Source of the DNA: Nocardia coubleae NBRC 108252
Lineage (GTDB): Bacteria > Actinomycetota > Actinomycetes > Mycobacteriales > Mycobacteriaceae
Direction of reading: 5' to 3'
DNA: 64,000 nt
Assembly (NCBI RefSeq): GCF_001612805.1
Contig: NZ_BDBD01000019.1
Span: forward strand, 310,001-374,000
In this document: positions 33,449 through 42,012 of the stretch, piece by piece
Position numbering within the stretch: the stretch's first letter is position 1
Layout: every line of letters begins with the position of its first letter
The notes under the pieces: model-generated
The model's database searches: none
Told to the model about the DNA's origin: nothing
The model's input: the letters and a program-made list of their open reading frames with translations, nothing else
Program-made: the position numbers and the translations under genes

Positions 33449-34086
33449 TGCTTCTCCTCGAGGGCGAGTTGCTCGACCACGGGCTGCAGGTCTTCGGCCA
33501 GTAGCGAGCGAAGGAAGACCGCGGCGACCCGGTGCTGACGATCCAGGATCAACGTGGTCGGGATAACACTGGTTGGGAAATTTCCGCCGAGGGCGAGCAA
33601 GGTTCGCATCGACGGGTCGTAGATGGACGGATACGCGATCTTGTTGTCCACCACGAAGTCCTGGGCTTTGTCACGCTGGTGGTCGCGCACATTGATGCCC
33701 AGGAATGCGACGCCCTTGTCCTTGGTCGCCGCGTACACCTTCTCGAGCGCGGGTGACTCGGCGCGGCACGGGCCGCACCACTGTCCCCACAGATTCACGA
33801 CCACGACCTGACCGGGGAAATCATCGACCGAAACGGTCTTTCCCTCGTTCATCAGGTCGGGCCCCGCGAGCGTACCGATCGTGCCGCGCGTGGCGGGCGG
33901 ATCGTATCTGATATCAGTCTTACCACCGGGCGACACGAATTCGAACGTGCCGCCGCCGGTGGCCACCGCATCGGTACCGGTCGAACAGCCCGCCGCGGCC
34001 ACGACGACCAGCAGGGCGGACAGGACGGCGGTCAGCGCCCGCAGCCGATGGCCACGGGCGTTACCCGATGCGGTGCGTAGCTTCAT
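33445..34086 (-). CDS. TlpA-like thioredoxin-fold lipoprotein (ResA-type)
   Basis: Exported thiol-disulphide oxidoreductase of 213 residues. The signal peptide ends in a lipobox AAAGCSTG, so it is anchored by Cys 33. The thioredoxin site WCGPC is in VVNLWGQWCGPCRAESPALE near residues 101-120, and the cis-Pro is in SVIPTTLILD. It probably reduces apocytochrome c thiols with electrons from CcdA. The ATG overlaps the stop of the histidine phosphatase gene by 4 bases. The rest of the operon supports this role. Confidence 0.92.
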   Translation of the reverse strand: MKLRTASGNARGHRLRALTAVLSALLVVVAAAGCSTGTDAVATGGGTFEFVSPGGKTDIRYDPPATRGTIGTLAGPDLMNEGKTVSVDDFPGQVVVVNLWGQWCGPCRAESPALEKVYAATKDKGVAFLGINVRDHQRDKAQDFVVDNKIAYPSIYDPSMRTLLALGGNFPTSVIPTTLILDRQHRVAAVFLRSLLAEDLQPVVEQLALEEKQ

Positions 34087-34814
34087 GCGCCGTGAACCGA
34101 CGGATCCGACGCGCCGGCGGGCTCGGAGTAGACGATGTCGACCAGCGTGTCGCCGTGGTAGACCAGCGAGGTCAGCGAGGCGAGCGAGCACTGGCGGTTG
34201 CGTGGGTCGTGCCAGAGGCGCTGACCCTGCAGGAAACGGCGCAGCGTCCACACGGGCAGTTGATGCGACACCAGCACCACCTCGCGGCCCGCTGCCTCGA
34301 CGCGCGCCTTGTTCACGGCGGCGAGCATGCGATGCGCGATCTGCAGGTACGGCTCGCCCCACGACGGGGTGAACGGGTCGCGCAGCTTCCACCAGTGCCT
34401 CGGCTTGCGCAGCGCGCCGTCACCCACCGACACGCGAAGGCCCTCGAAGGTGTTGCCCGCTTCGATCAGGTTCTCGTCGGTACGCACGATGAGGTCGTGG
34501 GCGGCCGCGATCGGGGCGGCGGTCTCCTGTGCGCGCTGCAACGGCGACGCGATCACCAGGGAGATGTCGTGGTCGGACAGCGAACGGGCCACCGCGGCGG
34601 CCTGCGAACGACCGGTCACCGACAGGCTGAAACCGGGCAGGCGGCCGTAGAGGATGCCGTTGGGGTTGTGCACCTCGCCGTGGCGCAGTACGTGGACGAT
34701 GGTTTCCACGCTCGACGGATCGTGGTCGAGACCGGGCGGGGCGGCGGCGGGCGCCGGGTTCGGCGCTTCGTCGGCGACGGGGGTGGGGAGTGCGTCGGGC
34801 TGGTCGGAGCTCAC
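34083..34814 (-). CDS. Histidine phosphatase family protein
   Basis: Protein of 243 residues of the phosphoglycerate mutase-like superfamily. The catalytic motif is HVLRHGEVHNPNGILYGRLP near residues 40-60 (RHG with nucleophile His), and VVLVSHQLPVW contains the second catalytic His near 180. A disordered, Pro/Ala-rich N-terminus precedes it. Start GTG 34814 overlaps the hemL stop (GTGA). The same gene follows hemL in mycobacteria (Rv0525). Substrate unknown. Confidence 0.9.
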   Translation of the reverse strand: MSSDQPDALPTPVADEAPNPAPAAAPPGLDHDPSSVETIVHVLRHGEVHNPNGILYGRLPGFSLSVTGRSQAAAVARSLSDHDISLVIASPLQRAQETAAPIAAAHDLIVRTDENLIEAGNTFEGLRVSVGDGALRKPRHWWKLRDPFTPSWGEPYLQIAHRMLAAVNKARVEAAGREVVLVSHQLPVWTLRRFLQGQRLWHDPRNRQCSLASLTSLVYHGDTLVDIVYSEPAGASDPSVHGA

Positions 34815-36157
34815 GCTTGCGATCCTTCGGGGGTGGCGGCCGCGGCCGCGTGGGCGGCGGCGGGCAGAGCGGCGGCGATACGGTCGAACGCGTCCTCGTC
34901 GAGCGCCGCGGAGACGAACCATGCCTCGAACGCGCTCGGCGGCGCGTACACACCCGCGTCGAGCAGGGCGTGGAAGAAGGCGGGGTAACGCCAGGTCTGA
35001 CTCGCCTTGGCGGCGGCATAGTCGGTGACCGGGCGATCGGCGAAGAACACGCTCACCATATTGCCTGCGAACTGCACCTGATGCTCCACCCCGGCTTCGG
35101 TGAGCGCTTTCGCGAAGAGGCCGCCGAGCCGATCGGCGTTGCGGTCGAGCGCCGCGTACACCTCGTCGTCGGCCGCGCGCAGCGTCGCCAGGCCCGCAGC
35201 GACGGCGACCGGGTTACCCGACAGCGTGCCCGCCTGATAGACCGGGCCGAGGGGGGCGAGGTTGTTCATGATCTCGGCGCGGCCACCGAACGCGGCGGCG
35301 GGCAGGCCACCGCTCATCACCTTGCCGAACGTGTAGAGGTCACCGGCCACGCCTTCGCGGCCGTACCAACCCGAGGCGCTCACCCGGAAGCCGGTCATGA
35401 CCTCGTCCATGACGAGCAGAGCGCCGTTGTCGTGTGCCAGCGTGCGCAGGCCCTCGTTGAAACCGGGCAGCGGGGCGACGGCACCCATGTTGCCCGCGGC
35501 GGCTTCGGTGATGACGCAGGCGATCTGGCCGGAGTGCGCTTCGAAGGCGGCGGCGACGGCGGCGAGGTCGTTGTAGGGCAGCACGATGGTGTCGGCGGCC
35601 TGGGCACCGGTGACACCCGGCGAGGTCGGCAGGCCGAGCGTCGCCACGCCCGAGCCCGCGTCGGCCAGCAGGGCGTCGACGTGGCCGTGGTAGCAGCCGG
35701 AGAACTTGATGATCTTGGAGCGCCCGGTGAAGCCGCGCGCCAGCCGGACCGCGCTCATCGTCGCCTCGGTGCCGGAGTTGACCAGGCGCACCCGCTCCAC
35801 GGGTTCCACGCGGGCGGCGATGGCCTCGGCCAGTTCGATCTCGGCCTCGGTGGGCGCGCCGAACGACAGTCCGCCGGTAGCGGCCCGCTGCACCGCCTCG
35901 ACGACGGCGGGGTGGGCGTGTCCGAGGATCATCGGGCCCCACGAACACACCAGGTCGACGTACTCGTTGCCGTCGGCGTCGACGAGGGTGTAGCCGTTGG
36001 CCGAGGAGATGAACCGAGGCGTGCCGCCGACCGAATTGAACGCACGGACCGGGGAATTGACACCACCCGGGATCACCGAGGCCGCCCGCTCGAAGAGCTG
36101 GGCGGAAATCGGTACCTGCGACGAACTGGCCGTGGTCGCGCGCGGAGAAGAACTCAC
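34811..36157 (-). CDS. hemL: Glutamate-1-semialdehyde 2,1-aminomutase
   Basis: PLP enzyme that makes 5-aminolevulinate from glutamate-1-semialdehyde in the C5 haem route. About 448 residues. The N-terminal AASVIPGGVNSPVRAFNSVG and GTPRFISSANGY are typical. LVNSGTEATMSAVRLARGFT is the substrate and cofactor-phosphate loop, LLVMDEVMTGFRV the Asp motif, and FGKVMSGGLPAAAFGG has the Schiff-base Lys. GTG 36157 gives a normal start; an ATG-led frame reaches 36187. The first gene of a long operon with overlapping junctions down to ccsB. Confidence 0.95.
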   Translation of the reverse strand: MSSSPRATTASSSQVPISAQLFERAASVIPGGVNSPVRAFNSVGGTPRFISSANGYTLVDADGNEYVDLVCSWGPMILGHAHPAVVEAVQRAATGGLSFGAPTEAEIELAEAIAARVEPVERVRLVNSGTEATMSAVRLARGFTGRSKIIKFSGCYHGHVDALLADAGSGVATLGLPTSPGVTGAQAADTIVLPYNDLAAVAAAFEAHSGQIACVITEAAAGNMGAVAPLPGFNEGLRTLAHDNGALLVMDEVMTGFRVSASGWYGREGVAGDLYTFGKVMSGGLPAAAFGGRAEIMNNLAPLGPVYQAGTLSGNPVAVAAGLATLRAADDEVYAALDRNADRLGGLFAKALTEAGVEHQVQFAGNMVSVFFADRPVTDYAAAKASQTWRYPAFFHALLDAGVYAPPSAFEAWFVSAALDEDAFDRIAAALPAAAHAAAAATPEGSQA

Positions 36158-36321
36158 GAATTCCAGTGTCTCAGCTCGCCTCGGCACGCCGGACGACAGG
36201 GTGGAGCACAGTGACCCAGACCGCAGCGACCCACCGACGACACGCCCGACACGCCGCGATGCCGACGGCTACCGCGCCCGGCTACAGCAGGTCGCGGCGC
36301 ACGTCGGCGTCGAAAGACGTA

Positions 36322-36537
36322 CTAGGTGTACATGCAGGGCACGTCGGCCGAGATGGTGTGCAGCTGACACATGATGCCGTTGTAGATACCGCTCGAACCG
36401 GTCTCCGGGGCGAAGCCGCCCGCGGCGGGGTCCGCGACCATCGGGGTGAGCGGCAGACCGGCCTCGGCCTGAGCGGGCGCGGCGAGCGCGATCGTGGCGA
36501 CTGCGACGGCGAATATCCCCGCGGTGAACTTGGTCAT
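36322..36537 (-). CDS. Small secreted protein, hypothetical
   Basis: Protein of 71 residues with signal peptide MTKFTAGIFAVAVATIALAA and cleavage after AQA. The mature part has two Cys (MCQLHT and PCMYT) that could form a disulphide. AGGAGGAAAC lies three bases before the ATG at 36537, an excellent ribosome site. It lies between hemL and hemB blocks but has its own gaps on both sides. No family recognised. Confidence 0.75.
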   Translation of the reverse strand: MTKFTAGIFAVAVATIALAAPAQAEAGLPLTPMVADPAAGGFAPETGSSGIYNGIMCQLHTISADVPCMYT

Positions 36538-36621
36538 CGAGTTTCCTCCTGGTGGGCCCGCCTCGACGGACCCGGCATCGGGTGTTCGAATCCCAACGCG
36601 CACATCGGAATTCGACTTCCC

Positions 36622-36897
36622 TCAGACCATCGGACCCGCGGCGCGCAACGCTACACGTCGTTCGCGAGCCGAAAGGATTCGCGCGACCGCGTCGATCAGG
36701 AACAACCCGGCGAGGATCACGAGCCCGGTCGACAACGCCAGCATCGGCGGCACGTACCGCACGGCCTCGAAACCGGAATGCTCATGGGCGCCGAATTCGG
36801 TGCTGCGCCGGGCGTTGCCCCAACTGGCGACGGCACCGGCAAGGCACACGGCGGCCAGGCCGAGTTCGACCGACACCGCAACGATCCAGCGTTTCAT
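36622..36897 (-). CDS. Small membrane protein, hypothetical
   Basis: Protein of 91 residues with two membrane helices: WIVAVSVELGLAAVCLAGAV at the N-terminus and MLALSTGLVILAGLFLIDAV after a short outside loop with His and Glu. The C-terminal RILSARERRVALRAAG is basic and cytoplasmic. ATG at 36897. No homologue recognised. It lies 44 bases after the tiny gene at 36942 on the same strand and may be co-transcribed with it. Confidence 0.6.
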   Translation of the reverse strand: MKRWIVAVSVELGLAAVCLAGAVASWGNARRSTEFGAHEHSGFEAVRYVPPMLALSTGLVILAGLFLIDAVARILSARERRVALRAAGPMV

Positions 36898-36941
36898 GCG
36901 TGCGATCCTGCCAGGGCCGCGAGTGAGCGCGGGCTCGTGGG

Positions 36942-37058
36942 TCAGACGACGCTGGGTAGCAGGACAAGGGCGATGGTGGTCAGCCCGAGCAGCACGAGCA
37001 GCCCGATCACCAAACAATCGCGCCGCAGACTGTGGGGTTGCTCGATCACCACGCGCAT
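36942..37058 (-). CDS. Tiny single-pass membrane protein (38 residues)
   Basis: A 38-residue frame (MRVVIEQPHSLRRDCLVIGL to LLPSVV) is led by GGAGGCAACG directly before the ATG. It begins with a charged cytoplasmic part and ends in one hydrophobic helix (CLVIGLLVLLGLTTIALVLL). It is too short for usual gene finding. The strong ribosome site and clean helix make it a credible gene; function unknown. Confidence 0.5.
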   Translation of the reverse strand: MRVVIEQPHSLRRDCLVIGLLVLLGLTTIALVLLPSVV

Positions 37059-37153
37059 CGTTGCCTCCGCTCCCCTGGCAGCACCATTACTGCCACTGTG
37101 TGACAATCCTCACGATACACGGCGGCGCGTCAGCGGCCAATGGGGCCTGTTGT

Positions 37154-37666
37154 TCATCTCGGGTTCTTCTGGAAGTACCCGACGGAGTCCGGTCGGAAAC
37201 ACAGGTACGCCGCGCCGACGGCGAGTACACCCTGCACGATCGACGTGCCACCACTCACCATCGCGGCCACACCGGTGTCGCCGGAGAAGCTGAACATGGT
37301 GGCGACGGCACCGATCCCGAGCCAGACCGCGACCACCGTCAGCACTGTGCGCGCCCAGTTCTTACCGCGCCCCAGCTGATGGGCGATGGCGACGGTGACG
37401 CCCGCCAGCAGCACCCCGACGATCGCGGTGAGCACGAAGGCCGCCGTCACCATCAGATCGACGGTCGAGGCGGGGATATTCGGGTCGCTCTTGTGCATCT
37501 CGTCGAGGAACTGCTTACTGAGCTCGTCGCGCTGCCCGGTCATGGCGGCCACGCTCGCGCCCGTGTACACCACCCCGAGGCCCGCGACGGCGAACCACAG
37601 CTGCTTGGCGGTGCCCACGTCCTCGGGCATCGGACGGGATTCCGGTTTGTTCGGTGGAACGATCAC
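37154..37666 (-). CDS. Membrane protein coupled to hemB
   Basis: Protein of 170 residues with four predicted membrane helices: LWFAVAGLGVVYTGASVAAM, VTAAFVLTAIVGVLLAGVTV, WARTVLTVVAVWLGIGAVAT and SIVQGVLAVGAAYLCFRPDS. The N-terminus is Pro-rich and cytoplasmic. The GTG start at 37666 overlaps the hemB stop (GTGA), so translation is coupled. Mycobacteria also have small membrane proteins behind hemB. Function unknown; it could support a membrane-linked haem step, which is inference. Confidence 0.78.
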   Translation of the reverse strand: MIVPPNKPESRPMPEDVGTAKQLWFAVAGLGVVYTGASVAAMTGQRDELSKQFLDEMHKSDPNIPASTVDLMVTAAFVLTAIVGVLLAGVTVAIAHQLGRGKNWARTVLTVVAVWLGIGAVATMFSFSGDTGVAAMVSGGTSIVQGVLAVGAAYLCFRPDSVGYFQKNPR

Positions 37667-38640
37667 GACAGCCAGTGTGCGGCCTCGGTCGCCCAGTAGG
37701 TGAGCACGATGTCCGCGCCCGCCCGCCGGATGCCGACCAGCGATTCCAGCACGGCGGCGCGGCGGTCGATCCAGCCGCGCTCGGCGGCGGCGGTGATCAT
37801 CGCGTACTCGCCCGAGATCTGGTAGGCCGCGACCGGGACGGTCGAACGGTCGGCCACGTCGCGCAGGATGTCGAGGTAGGACATCGCGGGCTTCACCATC
37901 ACGATGTCGGCGCCCTCGGCGAGGTCGAGATCGAGCTCGCGCAACGACTCACGGCGGTTGGCCGGGTCCTGCTGGTAGGTGCGCCGGTCGCCCTCGAGCG
38001 ACGAACCGACCGCCTCACGGAACGGGCCGTAGAACGCCGAGGCGTACTTGGCGGCATAGGCCAGGATCGCGGTGTCGGTGCGGCCGACGGCGTCGAGGCC
38101 GCGCCGGATCGCGCCGACCTGGCCGTCCATCATGCCGCTGGTGCCGAGCAGGTCGGCGCCTGCTTCGGCCTGGGCGAGGGCCATCTCCACGTAGCGGTGC
38201 AGGGTGGCGTCATTGTCGACGGCGCCGTCGGTCCCGATCACGCCGCAGTGGCCGTGGTCGGTGAATTCGTCGAGGCAGGTGTCGGCCATGACGACGGTCG
38301 AATCACCGACCTCCTCGGCCAGCGCGCGCAACCCGCGGTTGAGGATGCCGTCGGGGTCGCTGGCCTGGCTGCCGGTGGCGTCCTTGTCCTCGGGCAGCGG
38401 CACACCGAACAGCATGAGACCGCCCACGCCCGCGGTCACCGCCTCGACGACGGCCTTGCGCAGCGAGTCGAGTGAGTGCTGGTACACGCCGGGCATCGAG
38501 CTGATCGCGCGCGGTTCGTCGATCCCGTCGGCCACGAACATCGGCAGCACCAGGTGGCGCGGCTCGAGCGTGGTTTCGGCGACGAGCCGACGCAATGCGG
38601 GTGTCCTGCGCAACCGCCGCGGGCGGTCGAAAGCGGTCAT
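37663..38640 (-). CDS. hemB: Porphobilinogen synthase (delta-aminolevulinic acid dehydratase)
   Basis: Condenses two 5-aminolevulinates to porphobilinogen. 325 residues. The two active-site Lys are in VDTAILAYAAKYASAFYG-adjacent and VMVKPAMSYLDIL (Lys of the second Schiff base). The metal-loop sequence VMADTCLDEFTDHGHCG is a mixed type: first and last Cys as in Zn enzymes but Asp at the middle site. GDRRTYQQDPANRRE is the HemB signature. It is followed by a coupled membrane-protein gene. Metal type cannot be settled from sequence. Confidence 0.95.
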   Translation of the reverse strand: MTAFDRPRRLRRTPALRRLVAETTLEPRHLVLPMFVADGIDEPRAISSMPGVYQHSLDSLRKAVVEAVTAGVGGLMLFGVPLPEDKDATGSQASDPDGILNRGLRALAEEVGDSTVVMADTCLDEFTDHGHCGVIGTDGAVDNDATLHRYVEMALAQAEAGADLLGTSGMMDGQVGAIRRGLDAVGRTDTAILAYAAKYASAFYGPFREAVGSSLEGDRRTYQQDPANRRESLRELDLDLAEGADIVMVKPAMSYLDILRDVADRSTVPVAAYQISGEYAMITAAAERGWIDRRAAVLESLVGIRRAGADIVLTYWATEAAHWLS

Positions 38641-38682
38641 AGCCCGCAGAATACGCCTGCGCTATGCGGCCCGCACCGGCGC

Positions 38683-39861
38683 CTATACCCCGCCGGACAG
38701 GCGGCTGCGTTCGCCGAGAATCTGCTCGAAGGTCGCGAACACCGGTAGCGGTCCGGCCGAATTCCACATCTGGTTGGTGAGCAGGATCGCGGTCACCGGA
38801 CCGTCGCTGGTCCAGCTGGAGCCGAGACCGCCCGCCCAGCCGTAGGCACCTGCGCGAGGGCCGTCGGGACGGTCGGTCAGCTGTACGCCCACTCCGTAAC
38901 CCCAGCCGGCGCTGCCGTCCGGCTCGGGCCCGCCGCGAGCGATTTGCTCGGCCGTCAGATGGTTGGTGGTGATGGCCGCGAAGGACCGTTCGGACAGGAT
39001 CCGCGTTCCGTCGAGTTCACCGCCGCCGGACAGCATCCGCGCGAAACGATGGAAGTCGGCGAGGGTGGAGACGAGTCCGTCGCCGCCGCCTTCGAACACC
39101 GGTGGCCTGCTCCACTGGCCGTCGACCGGATCGAAGACCACACGCTCGCCGTCGACCTCGACGAAATGCGGGCCGAAGCGGTCGAGCTTGCCGGGCGCGA
39201 CACTGAATCCGGTGTCGGGCATATCGAGCGGGTCGAGCACCCGTTCGGACAGGAACTGCGACAGCGGTTTGCCCGCCGCCCTGGCGATCAGGATGCCGAG
39301 GATCGCCGAGCCGATGTGGTACAGCCAGCGCTCCCCCGGCTGGAACTGCAACGGCAGGGTGCCGAGCCGGGCGAGCCAGATGTCCGGCGGCGGCATCTCG
39401 GCGGGGGTCGGCGGACCGGCGCCGAGGCCCAGCTCGGCACAGGCCGCGTCGAACGGCTTCGGCGAGAAGTCGGTGAAATCCATGCCCCACCCGAGCCGGA
39501 AGGTGAGCAGGTCGTCGATCGTGATGGGCCGTCGTGCCGCGACCGTGTCGGTGATCTCGGCAGCCGGATGGGTCAGCACTTGTCGATCGGCGAGCTCGGG
39601 CAGTAAGCGGTCGACCGGTTCGGCGGGGTCGATGACGCCGTCCTCGATCAGGATCGATGCCGCGACGGCCGTGAGCGGCTTGGTCATCGAGGAGATCCGG
39701 AAGATCGTGTCGGTCCGCACCGGCGTCGTGCGCGCGGCATCCAGATGACCGATCGCACCGGTGGCCACGGTGTTCGAATCGTCGACGAGCCAGGCCAGGC
39801 CGAGCAGCTCGTCGGCCGCCACGTGTGCGCCGAGGCGTTGGTCTATCGGGTCGAGCGTCAT
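38683..39861 (-). CDS. Serine hydrolase (class C beta-lactamase family)
   Basis: Penicillin-binding-protein-like hydrolase of 392 residues. The SxxK nucleophile is in IFRISSMTKPLTAVAASILI near residues 71-90; the YxN-type motif reads WLYHIGSAILGILI and the third motif GWAGGLGSSW replaces the usual HxG/KTG. DLLTFRLGWGMDF is a family element. No signal peptide is visible, so it is probably cytosolic and an esterase or transacylase instead of a true lactamase. ATG 39861 is preceded by GGGAGGAG. Substrate unknown. Confidence 0.85.
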   Translation of the reverse strand: MTLDPIDQRLGAHVAADELLGLAWLVDDSNTVATGAIGHLDAARTTPVRTDTIFRISSMTKPLTAVAASILIEDGVIDPAEPVDRLLPELADRQVLTHPAAEITDTVAARRPITIDDLLTFRLGWGMDFTDFSPKPFDAACAELGLGAGPPTPAEMPPPDIWLARLGTLPLQFQPGERWLYHIGSAILGILIARAAGKPLSQFLSERVLDPLDMPDTGFSVAPGKLDRFGPHFVEVDGERVVFDPVDGQWSRPPVFEGGGDGLVSTLADFHRFARMLSGGGELDGTRILSERSFAAITTNHLTAEQIARGGPEPDGSAGWGYGVGVQLTDRPDGPRAGAYGWAGGLGSSWTSDGPVTAILLTNQMWNSAGPLPVFATFEQILGERSRLSGGV

Positions 39862-40102
39862 CGCATCTCCTCCCGTTCGCGTGACGCCACTAGACCACAG
39901 CGGTCCGACAGCTATTACCGAATCGCCTCTGGCACCGAGCACAATCGCCCTCGGCAAACCTGTGGACAACTTCCAATAGCCCACCAGCACAACAACTTCC
40001 GATGGCGAGCGACGAAACTTGTCGGTGCCTCCCGATACAATCGAAAGCGTGTTCGAGGATCGCGCCGCACACAGCGCGATCCGTTCGCGAGGGAGGACGC
40101 CG

Positions 40103-40384
40103 ATGAACGCCATTGCCGCACAACGAAAGACCTTCATCACCGAGCCCTACGTCCCGCTGGAGAAGAAGCGGCTGCCCGCCGGCCGTCCACGCCGCTGGTA
40201 CATCGCGCACAACCGCAGGCTCAAGGCCATGCGGCTGACCATCGCCCTGCTCGATTCCGGTGTGTACCTGCCGAATCAAGCGACCAACGACACCATCCGG
40301 CGCACCGCCGAGAAGATCGACCTGCGCGCGCCGTCGGATGCCACCTGCCGGCTCGTGCGCACGCTGCTGCGCTACAGCCGATGA
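40103..40384 (+). CDS. Small basic hypothetical protein
   Basis: Protein of 93 residues rich in Arg and Lys, with FITEPYVPLEKKRLPAGRPR and RRWYIAHNRRLKAMRLTIAL, then a final TCRLVRTLLRYSR. No signal peptide or membrane helix. GGGAGGA (40090-40096) supports the ATG, and TACAAT at 40036-40041 is a candidate -10 box. It ends at a strong terminator shared with hemD. The 241-base gap before it is AT-rich and diverges from the serine hydrolase. No family recognised; nucleic-acid binding is only suggested by charge. Confidence 0.68.
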   Translation: MNAIAAQRKTFITEPYVPLEKKRLPAGRPRRWYIAHNRRLKAMRLTIALLDSGVYLPNQATNDTIRRTAEKIDLRAPSDATCRLVRTLLRYSR

Positions 40385-40394
40385 CCCCGATACG

Positions 40395-40426
40395 CCGAAA
40401 GCCCGCCGTGACGGGCGGGCTTTCGG
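40395..40426. terminator. Bidirectional terminator between the convergent genes
   Basis: A perfect 13-base inverted repeat CCGAAAGCCCGCC / GGCGGGCTTTCGG with a 6-base loop lies between the plus-strand gene ending at 40384 and hemD ending at 40441. It contains A/T steps near the base of each arm and can serve both directions. Confidence 0.8.
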
Positions 40427-40440
40427 GGTATCTACGACGG

Positions 40441-42012
40441 CTAGCGGCTGCTGCTGCGGCGGCTCTTCTTACGCGGCGGCGGCAACAGACCCTCGGCGCG
40501 CAGGCGCGACGCGTGCTCGGCCAGCGCCTCAACCAGGGGGCCCACCTGCGCGGTCTCGGGCTGCACGTCCACGCGCAGACCGAACTCGATCGCCGTCTCG
40601 GCGGTCTTCGGGCCGATACAGGCCACGATGGTCCGCGCGTGCGGCTTACCCGCGATACCGACGAGATTGCGGACCGTGGAGGACGAGGTGAACAGCACCG
40701 CGTCGAAACCGCCGGTCTTGATCATCTCGCGGGTCTCCGCGGGCGGCGGCGACGCACGCACCGTGCGGTAGGCGGTGACGTCGTCGATCTCCCAGCCGCG
40801 TTCGCGCAGGCCCTCGGCGAGGGTCTCGGTGGCGATGTCGGCACGGGGCAGCAGCACCCGGTTCACCGGGTCGAACACGTCGTCGTAGGGCGGGAAGTCG
40901 GCGAGCAGGCCCTCCGAGGACTGTTCACCGCTCGGCACCAGTTCCGGGTTGATGCCGAAGGAGCGCACCTTCTCGGCGGTCGCCTCGCCCACACAGGCGA
41001 TCTTCACACCGGAGAACGCCCGCGCGTCGAGACCGAACTCGGCGAACTTCTCCCACACCGCGCGCACCGCGTTGGTGGAGGTGAACACCACCCACTGGTA
41101 GCGGCCGTCGACCAGGCCCTTCACCGCGCGTTCCATCTGCGCGGGGCTGCGCGGCGGCTCGACCGCGATGGTCGGCACCTCCATCGGAATGGCACCGTGG
41201 GTGACGAGCCGTTCGCTCATCTCGCCGGCCTGATCCTTGGTGCGCGGCACGAGCACGGTCCAGCCGTACAGGGCCCGCGACTCCCACCACGACATCTTCG
41301 AGCGCTTCTCGACCTCTTTACCGACCGTGACGACCAGCGGGCCGACCAGCTCGGAAGCGGCGTTGTTCAGCGAGGCGAGCGTGGCCTCGATGGTGCGCTG
41401 CTGACGGGTGGTGCCACGCACGGTCACCGCCACCGGGGTCTGCGGCGCGAGCCCGTGCTCCACCAGCGCGCTCGCGGTCTCGGCCAGGTGGCCGGAGGTG
41501 GCGTGCAGCACCAGCGGGCCGGGAGCGGCGGCCAGCGCGGCCCAGTCCACTTCCCCGCGCACATCGGCCTCGGTGTGTCCGGAGCCGAGCGCGATACCGG
41601 CGTAGCTCGGCACCGCCGAACCGTTGGGCAGACCGGGCAGCACCTCGAACACCATGTGCGAGCGGGTGACCGCGTTGACCTCGTTGATCACCGAATCGGT
41701 CGTCAGCGGGTCGCCGGTGACGATGCGGACCACGTCGTGGCCGTTGCGGGCCTCGGCGATCAGCGTCTTGGCCACCTCGGCGGGTTCGCCGAGCGCCGGA
41801 CGCACGTCCACCGGACGTTCGCCGTCCTCGCCCGGTTCCACGGCCACGCCGATGAGGGCGAGCACACCCTTGTCCACATCGGGATCGGTGAACGCCAGCG
41901 TCGCCCGCTCGAGCACCTCGCGGGCGCGCACGGTCAGCAGGGCCGGGTCGCCGGGGCCGGATCCGACGAAAAGGATCCGCCCGGGTTGCTTCTTGGTGGC
42001 TCGGCTGCTCAT
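40441..42012 (-). CDS. hemD: Uroporphyrinogen-III C-methyltransferase / uroporphyrinogen-III synthase fusion
   Basis: Bifunctional enzyme of 523 residues. The N-terminal half is a SUMT-type methyltransferase (ILFVGSGPGDPALLTVRARE, then VVRIVTGDPLTTDSVINEVN and ATSGHLAETASALVEHG), which can lead to sirohaem and cobalamin. The C-terminal half is uroporphyrinogen-III synthase (ALYGWTVLVPRTKDQAGEMS, VVFTSTNAVRAVWEKFAEF, VLFTSSSTVRNLVGIAGKP). Such cobA-hemD fusions are usual in actinobacteria. A basic tail RKKSRRSSSR ends it. It overlaps the hemC stop by 4 bases. Sirohaem would also serve nitrite/sulfite reductases, a link to the nitrate gene only by inference. Confidence 0.94.
   Translation of the reverse strand: MSSRATKKQPGRILFVGSGPGDPALLTVRAREVLERATLAFTDPDVDKGVLALIGVAVEPGEDGERPVDVRPALGEPAEVAKTLIAEARNGHDVVRIVTGDPLTTDSVINEVNAVTRSHMVFEVLPGLPNGSAVPSYAGIALGSGHTEADVRGEVDWAALAAAPGPLVLHATSGHLAETASALVEHGLAPQTPVAVTVRGTTRQQRTIEATLASLNNAASELVGPLVVTVGKEVEKRSKMSWWESRALYGWTVLVPRTKDQAGEMSERLVTHGAIPMEVPTIAVEPPRSPAQMERAVKGLVDGRYQWVVFTSTNAVRAVWEKFAEFGLDARAFSGVKIACVGEATAEKVRSFGINPELVPSGEQSSEGLLADFPPYDDVFDPVNRVLLPRADIATETLAEGLRERGWEIDDVTAYRTVRASPPPAETREMIKTGGFDAVLFTSSSTVRNLVGIAGKPHARTIVACIGPKTAETAIEFGLRVDVQPETAQVGPLVEALAEHASRLRAEGLLPPPRKKSRRSSSR

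Noticed and set aside
36570..36605. TTCGAATCCC that resembles a tRNA T-loop
   Set aside because: The flanking bases do not form a 5-base T-stem, and I find no acceptor stem or anticodon arm around it. It lies in the leader of the small secreted protein gene.
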